Both the position numbers and the translations under genes were made by a program. From a virus, in IMG/VR virus record IMGVR_UViG_3300034105_000506, positions 1 through 43,538 of that record: a stretch of 43,538 nt of DNA. The stretch is one strand, 5' to 3'. Below, piece after piece: positions 40,201 to 43,538 of the stretch (position 1 is its first letter; the number at the start of each line of letters is the position of its first letter). The notes under the pieces are model-generated. The model made no database searches and had not been told where the DNA came from. It saw only the letters and a list, made by a program, of their open reading frames with translations.

Positions 40201-43090
40201 CATATGTTCTATTTTCAGAATCAGTTACAACTAACATTTCTCCTGTTGTTGCAGCAAGTGTGGATAATGAGAACACATAAGGTCTATTACCATTAACAGC
40301 TGTTCCGGCACTTCCCCAAGCATTTGTAAAAGTCTGAGGATCAGTAACTGCTTGTCCATATAAAGTAAGACCACGGACATAACCATAGTTTACAGCATCA
40401 TTATCTGCAAGAGATGCTCCTGATCTCATAGCCAGATTAGAAATAAAAGCATTACTAGCTGTGATTTCGCTGCCAATTTTAACAAGAGCATTGCTATTAA
40501 AGTACCCTAATGGCACAGCATCACTGTTATCAGATGGAGTATCAACACCACGAATCTTTTTATTAGCACCTGATTTAAATGCAGTGAAATTAGTACCATC
40601 CCAATATACAGCATTGCTTTGAATTGGAGTTACGACTGCAGCAGCTAAACCAGATATTGTTTGATAGTTAGCGACAGTTGTATCTACATACAATTTATTA
40701 GCTGCATGACTATCTACAGTGGGTGTAGCAACACCAAAGATATTTTGATTATTTGAAGATCTTAAAGCAGTAAAGCGGTTATTAGTTGAATCCCAGAACG
40801 GAGCATTTGCTTGAATCTGCGTCAGTGCAGCAGCATTGAAACCACTAAGACTCTGAAAATTATCCACTACATATTTCTTAGTAGCTGCATCTTGGTCGGC
40901 TTCTGGGTTAACTACATTACTAATCTTTTTAGTACCTGCGTTGTAGAATGCTCCACCAGCATGCGAGATTGCTCTATTATCAATAAGAGTATTTACAGCT
41001 GCATCAACACCACTAACATTTGCAATAGCCAGAGCGGCTGAAGTAAGGGTATTAATACGACCCTTAGCATCCACAGTAATCACTGGAATATTAGACGCAC
41101 TACCAACTGTTCCTGCTGTTGGTGCAGTAGCTGGCGCAGGAATACGATCCTCATTCAGAATACCAGAAGTAATTTTATCTGCGCTTATAGCTCCAATATC
41201 ACTATCTGTAAAAGCACGATGTGATACATCAAAAATACGACCCTTAGCATCGACCTTAAAATCTTTAATGGGTGATGTATTCCAAGTTGAAGCCGCTGTA
41301 TTAACAGTGGGTACAAGTGGAACAGCATCTTCTGGTAAAACAAAAGTACCACGATTAGAGGCATTAATATTTCCAAGATCAATAGCAGGAAGATTTGCTG
41401 AAGGAATTGTACCACCTGCTGCAAAGTCAATCTTACCAAGAACAATAGATGTATCACCAATAGCACTAGTTGGCAAAGTATAATTATTATCATTGGTTGT
41501 ACTTAGCTTGCTTAATGGAATACCACTAGGAAGATCTCCAGTACCCATAGCTCTATGGCTAGCACTAGTTACTCTACCTTTAGCATCATATACAATCTGT
41601 AACATATTGTTAGCATTACCAGCTGCGCTAACACCATAGGTACCAGCTCCAGTAACAGAAGTAGCTGGTAAATCATTTACTTCAATAACTCTACTAGTAG
41701 CTTCAGTTACAATACCTTTATCATTTATTACAAGACGAGGCAATGCACCTGCAGCTGTACCGCTAGCTGAACCATAAGTTCCAGCGGTTACTCCAGAAAC
41801 AGGAAGATTAGCAATACTAATAGCTGTATCAGAAACACCAGTAATAATACCTTTGTTATTAATCGCAAGAGTTAAAAGCTTACCGCTACCATATGTAGTA
41901 CCAGTAACAGTAGTTGTAGGAAGATCGGCATAAGACATACTACGATGACCAATAGAACTAATTCTACCTTTAACATCTGTAGTTAGATACACCATATTAT
42001 TGTTATTACTATCGGTACTTGATCCATACGCGGTTGCAGAAGCTAAGATATTTTCTAAAGCTGAAGAAGGAAGAGTATAAGTTACTCGTGTAGCAGAAAG
42101 CTTTTCCAAAGGAATGCTTGCATTAGCAAGTCGTTCTGCAGCTAAAGTACCCGTTACTAGATTAGTTGCATTGGTGGTTTGTCCAATTGTTGCTGCATCA
42201 GAAGCAACCGAACCATCAGCTAGATTTGTTAACTTAAGTCCCGTAGCAGTAAAATCTCCAGTGAATGTTGAAGATGATGTATTAACACCAGTTTTATGCA
42301 AAGTACCATTAACAATACCATCAACCACTGTACCTAAATTAACAAGGAAAGTATCGGCATTAAAATTAAGACCTGAAGCATCTGTAATAGTAGTTCCGGC
42401 TTGTGTGAATGCTGGCGAATTAACATCTTTAATGTAATTGTTATTCATCTTAAGATCGCCCTGTCCAAGGAAAGGACCATCTACTGCATTCTCATCATAT
42501 TTTAAAATAGCTTCATTACGAAACTTTGCTACTAATTCTTGAATGTTATACTTTAACTGATCAAACTGTAAGTTTAATTGCGTTGTGGTTAATCGTGTAC
42601 CGGGTGCAAAAGTAACAATACTGTTTATTGAAGGGGTCTTGCGCCGGATATAAACTTTATCGTATTGTCTAGTAATACCATTAATACTAGAAGAAGTAGC
42701 TTGAACAACTGGAATATCTAGGTCTGGAAAAACACTAGCCTGTAAAGTAAATGTTCTAGAATAAGGATAGTATAAATCGTTTTCAGTCTGAACTGGAATC
42801 GTACTAAGATCTTTAAATGTTAATACTTTTGTCTGCTCATTGATTGTATACCAATCTTTTGGAAAGATAAACATTTGTCTACGATCCGCAATAGTAAAAG
42901 AATATGCACCAAATTTAGTATCAAAGCCTGTATCAAAGATTCGCTCAACTTCAATCTGATCAATCAAAGGAATATTTGGTAAGAAAGCTAATGAACTTAA
43001 ATCAAAGGTGCCACTTGCTACTGATGTATTGCCATTTGAATCAAAGATAAGTGTTGCTTGTGCTATATTTAAATTATCATATGTTGTCAT
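37226..43090 (-). CDS. tail fibre protein, 1954 aa, T7-type N-terminus
   Basis: The N-terminal 150 residues hold the T7-tail-fibre attachment domain (FTLQASVFPDLDIPVVQ... YDKVYIRRKTPSINSIVTFAPGTRLTTTQLNLQFDQLKYNIQELVAKF). The shaft contains about six units of 40-50 residues built as TYGS...L...DxKGRITxxSxRxxxxxDLP (about residues 350-700), then KYVVDN/KLYVDT shaft repeats with NIFGVATP and IRGVDTP. The C-terminal half is Ser/Thr/Ala/Gly-rich, as in trimeric beta-fibres. No chaperone or depolymerase motif was seen. It determines host binding. Two exact 12-residue copies (GATTLSSTLVVS) lie near the C-terminus. It follows the nozzle gene directly; in T7 the ejection genes would come between. Confidence 0.9.
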   Translation of the reverse strand: MTTYDNLNIAQATLIFDSNGNTSVASGTFDLSSLAFLPNIPLIDQIEVERIFDTGFDTKFGAYSFTIADRRQMFIFPKDWYTINEQTKVLTFKDLSTIPVQTENDLYYPYSRTFTLQASVFPDLDIPVVQATSSSINGITRQYDKVYIRRKTPSINSIVTFAPGTRLTTTQLNLQFDQLKYNIQELVAKFRNEAILKYDENAVDGPFLGQGDLKMNNNYIKDVNSPAFTQAGTTITDASGLNFNADTFLVNLGTVVDGIVNGTLHKTGVNTSSSTFTGDFTATGLKLTNLADGSVASDAATIGQTTNATNLVTGTLAAERLANASIPLEKLSATRVTYTLPSSALENILASATAYGSSTDSNNNNMVYLTTDVKGRISSIGHRSMSYADLPTTTVTGTTYGSGKLLTLAINNKGIITGVSDTAISIANLPVSGVTAGTYGSASGTAAGALPRLVINDKGIVTEATSRVIEVNDLPATSVTGAGTYGVSAAGNANNMLQIVYDAKGRVTSASHRAMGTGDLPSGIPLSKLSTTNDNNYTLPTSAIGDTSIVLGKIDFAAGGTIPSANLPAIDLGNINASNRGTFVLPEDAVPLVPTVNTAASTWNTSPIKDFKVDAKGRIFDVSHRAFTDSDIGAISADKITSGILNEDRIPAPATAPTAGTVGSASNIPVITVDAKGRINTLTSAALAIANVSGVDAAVNTLIDNRAISHAGGAFYNAGTKKISNVVNPEADQDAATKKYVVDNFQSLSGFNAAALTQIQANAPFWDSTNNRFTALRSSNNQNIFGVATPTVDSHAANKLYVDTTVANYQTISGLAAAVVTPIQSNAVYWDGTNFTAFKSGANKKIRGVDTPSDNSDAVPLGYFNSNALVKIGSEITASNAFISNLAMRSGASLADNDAVNYGYVRGLTLYGQAVTDPQTFTNAWGSAGTAVNGNRPYVFSLSTLAATTGEMLVVTDSENRTYVPTTTVPAAAGQFFLLNTSVSPKTVTVYLTTGITPSGTLTVRNFGTSRSVSAATAGAAVLGLVQVPTTSGLNVDVSGNITLNVGSSTQRGGYKVGTTLGLTSTDVLNVNLTDVINSNSSTTAASGFAVNALRQASMLIDGTIQMTGKLRTAAATTAIASLSIPSSAATLGTLVSGDLWNLNDVLQFRTSSATKQIAYRDAATTSALGLVQISTGNDSGLSITGPGVLSIAAASSTALGGIKIGTGLELSSGSTIVRLSSLLNSTLTDTAATSSAIKTVNDYAVGVQANLTATNSSLATTNSNVTTAQTTANAALPKAGGTMAGLLTLVTSTAAVTPLRFIAGSAPTSPLEGAVWYQGSTLKMQTASGEKILAFTDSTLTGSAASAAKWTTGMNLALGGDLSGNITFDGSAGVTLNATIVNNSVALGADTTGDYVATVSAGDGITVSGTGETAAVTVTNSDRGSLQNIFKRIAGGSTEVSANSNNALLTISGGSGITVTGDNATKVINIASSLTLPNSFSIITVSGQPNVVADGTADTLNLAVGSGITITTNATTDTLTLNNTGVLSIAGSSDQITASIATGAVSLTLPQSIGTSSAVQFGSATLGSITVGSTTIGSSAGLTLAPTSAATAVTGSLTVSTTLGVTGTSAFTGAVTLGSTLALSSAASTIAFGGTAAAATTSINRAGSATGVNQIGDIILRTPASGKAYLVANATNTTVTTANDAIVTKGVMDTAISGLGSTYMSTAGALATTNQTLGAGSGSFIVQTGTPTPASRLTIVNSGAATFSGALAVTGATTLSSTLVVSGATTLSSTLVVSGLVTASTVPTDGNHLTNKTYVDAQDLTAPFAYERTLAKLQRDRTVDSLGVIPMINGTNNTIDLSTIAIGVPTVVKYNYNGNSGNVTCTLFLAVEGTESAYLLFKGVSGSGVITTATALSNEVTATPTVDLTNNTAPPAVVPNNPTLLSGAGNIQLYTRTTSSTSTRVGFTILRVS
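37752..37823 (-). repeat. 36-bp tandem duplication inside the fibre gene
   Basis: Two copies of a 36-base unit, identical except one base (AAAG versus AAGG context), encode GATTLSSTLVVS twice in frame. A third, more diverged partial unit borders them. The near-identity shows recent duplication by slippage or recombination. Confidence 0.9.
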
Positions 43091-43101
43091 ATGTGTCTCC
43101 G

Positions 43102-43538
43102 TTAACTGTCAATGGTTGTGTATTTCTGTTTAAACTTACCCTTGAACTCCATGTTCGTAATATTTACTGGAGTTGGGTATTCACTGGTAATTCTAATAGT
43201 AGTTGAATCTGAGTACCCAAGAATCTTGGATACAAACTCACCTTGCTTTTGAAATATCTCTAGAGGTAGAGTATCTTCATAGATTGTATACTCTGGTCTT
43301 GTTGGAATATAGCTTGTTGTAAATGCGGGTCTACCTCTATGGGTTACTTCGATATCATATGGTCCAGTGAAGTAGTGTCTAAAGATAGCACTACGAATAT
43401 TCAATACACCATCTATAATATTATTATTCTCATCGCGTACAAAGAGAGTACTAAGTTCTACATTCATCTTAAACTTAAGACCAATGTATACATAGTAATT
43501 ACTAATTGCATAGTTTGCACCAATGACTACAATCTCTG
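43102..43538 (-). CDS. tail nozzle/tail tubular protein B (gp12-like), C-terminal part, runs off right edge
   Basis: The frame is open across the right edge; an internal ATG at 43467 is not the start, because coding sequence continues upstream (EIVVIGANYAISNYYVYIGLKFK). The C-terminal 145 residues match the end of T7 gp12 in pattern: YIGLKFKMNVELSTLFVRDENNNIIDG, then LNIRSAIFRHYFTGPYDIEV. gp12 forms the tail nozzle to which the fibres attach. The fibre gene starts 11 bases after its stop. Confidence 0.82.
   Translation of the reverse strand, partial: EIVVIGANYAISNYYVYIGLKFKMNVELSTLFVRDENNNIIDGVLNIRSAIFRHYFTGPYDIEVTHRGRPAFTTSYIPTRPEYTIYEDTLPLEIFQKQGEFVSKILGYSDSTTIRITSEYPTPVNITNMEFKGKFKQKYTTIDS

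Noticed and set aside
40500-42440. Repeated short motifs in the fibre gene that look CRISPR-like
   Set aside because: The repeats are protein-level shaft units with variable DNA and no constant spacer length.

Overview
This window is 43.5 kb of a lytic T7-type podophage (autographivirus-like). It carries a single-subunit T7-like RNA polymerase, a T7-like primase-helicase, the exonuclease domain of a family A DNA polymerase, T7-style tail nozzle, fibre and terminase genes, and very tight gene packing. Every credible protein gene and every tRNA is on the minus strand, so transcription runs from high to low coordinates. Both ends are cut: the nozzle gene is open at the right edge and the DNA polymerase at the left. 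Head, portal and endolysin genes are not here and presumably lie between the two edges on the unseen part of a larger genome. The host is probably Gram-negative (T7-type ejection proteins, a lipobox protein). The sequence does not name it.

Layout in transcription order. (1) 43538-33113, late structure and packaging: nozzle C-terminus, a 1954-residue tail fibre, three small membrane proteins (likely lysis), small and large terminase, a sulfotransferase-like P-loop protein and a gp14-like ejection protein. (2) 33100-18051, ejection proteins of 349, 1425 and 3232 residues. The last is a giant multidomain protein with an HEIGH zinc-peptidase motif. In T7 the ejection genes come before the fibre; here they follow the terminase and sit last. 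(3) 18050-17109, a 0.9-kb gene-free junction. Its central and right-hand parts (in transcription order) are visibly G+C-rich, with hairpins, an iteron-like repeat, a G-quadruplex motif and promoter-like sites. It separates late from early genes and probably marks the genome end or terminal repeat. (4) 17108-10673, the early region: about 22 small genes, mostly joined by 1-4 bp stop/start overlaps, many without recognisable relatives, plus four tRNA genes (Ile-UAU, Arg-UCU, Leu-UAA, Lys-UUU). A 0.2-kb hairpin-rich gap here may encode a small RNA. (5) 10618-1, DUF932 protein, RNA polymerase, metallophosphoesterase, a small citrate-synthase-fold protein, SSB, RusA-type resolvase, ThyX, a deaminase, helicase and DNA polymerase.

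How it fits together: early proteins are made first, then the phage polymerase. A 13-base motif, ATAGTTGGGGCTA, found three times on the minus strand at unit boundaries (5.45, 13.7 and 18.05 kb), is the best candidate for its promoter. The replication block combines DNA synthesis with nucleotide supply (ThyX, deaminase). The late block builds the tail, packages DNA and supplies the proteins ejected at infection.

The least expected items are the citrate-synthase-like protein with two altered catalytic positions, the paired 13-bp GAAA-loop hairpins bracketing a structured gap, the giant ejection protein with a peptidase motif, the armless tRNA-like hairpin, and the run of highly acidic tiny early proteins.
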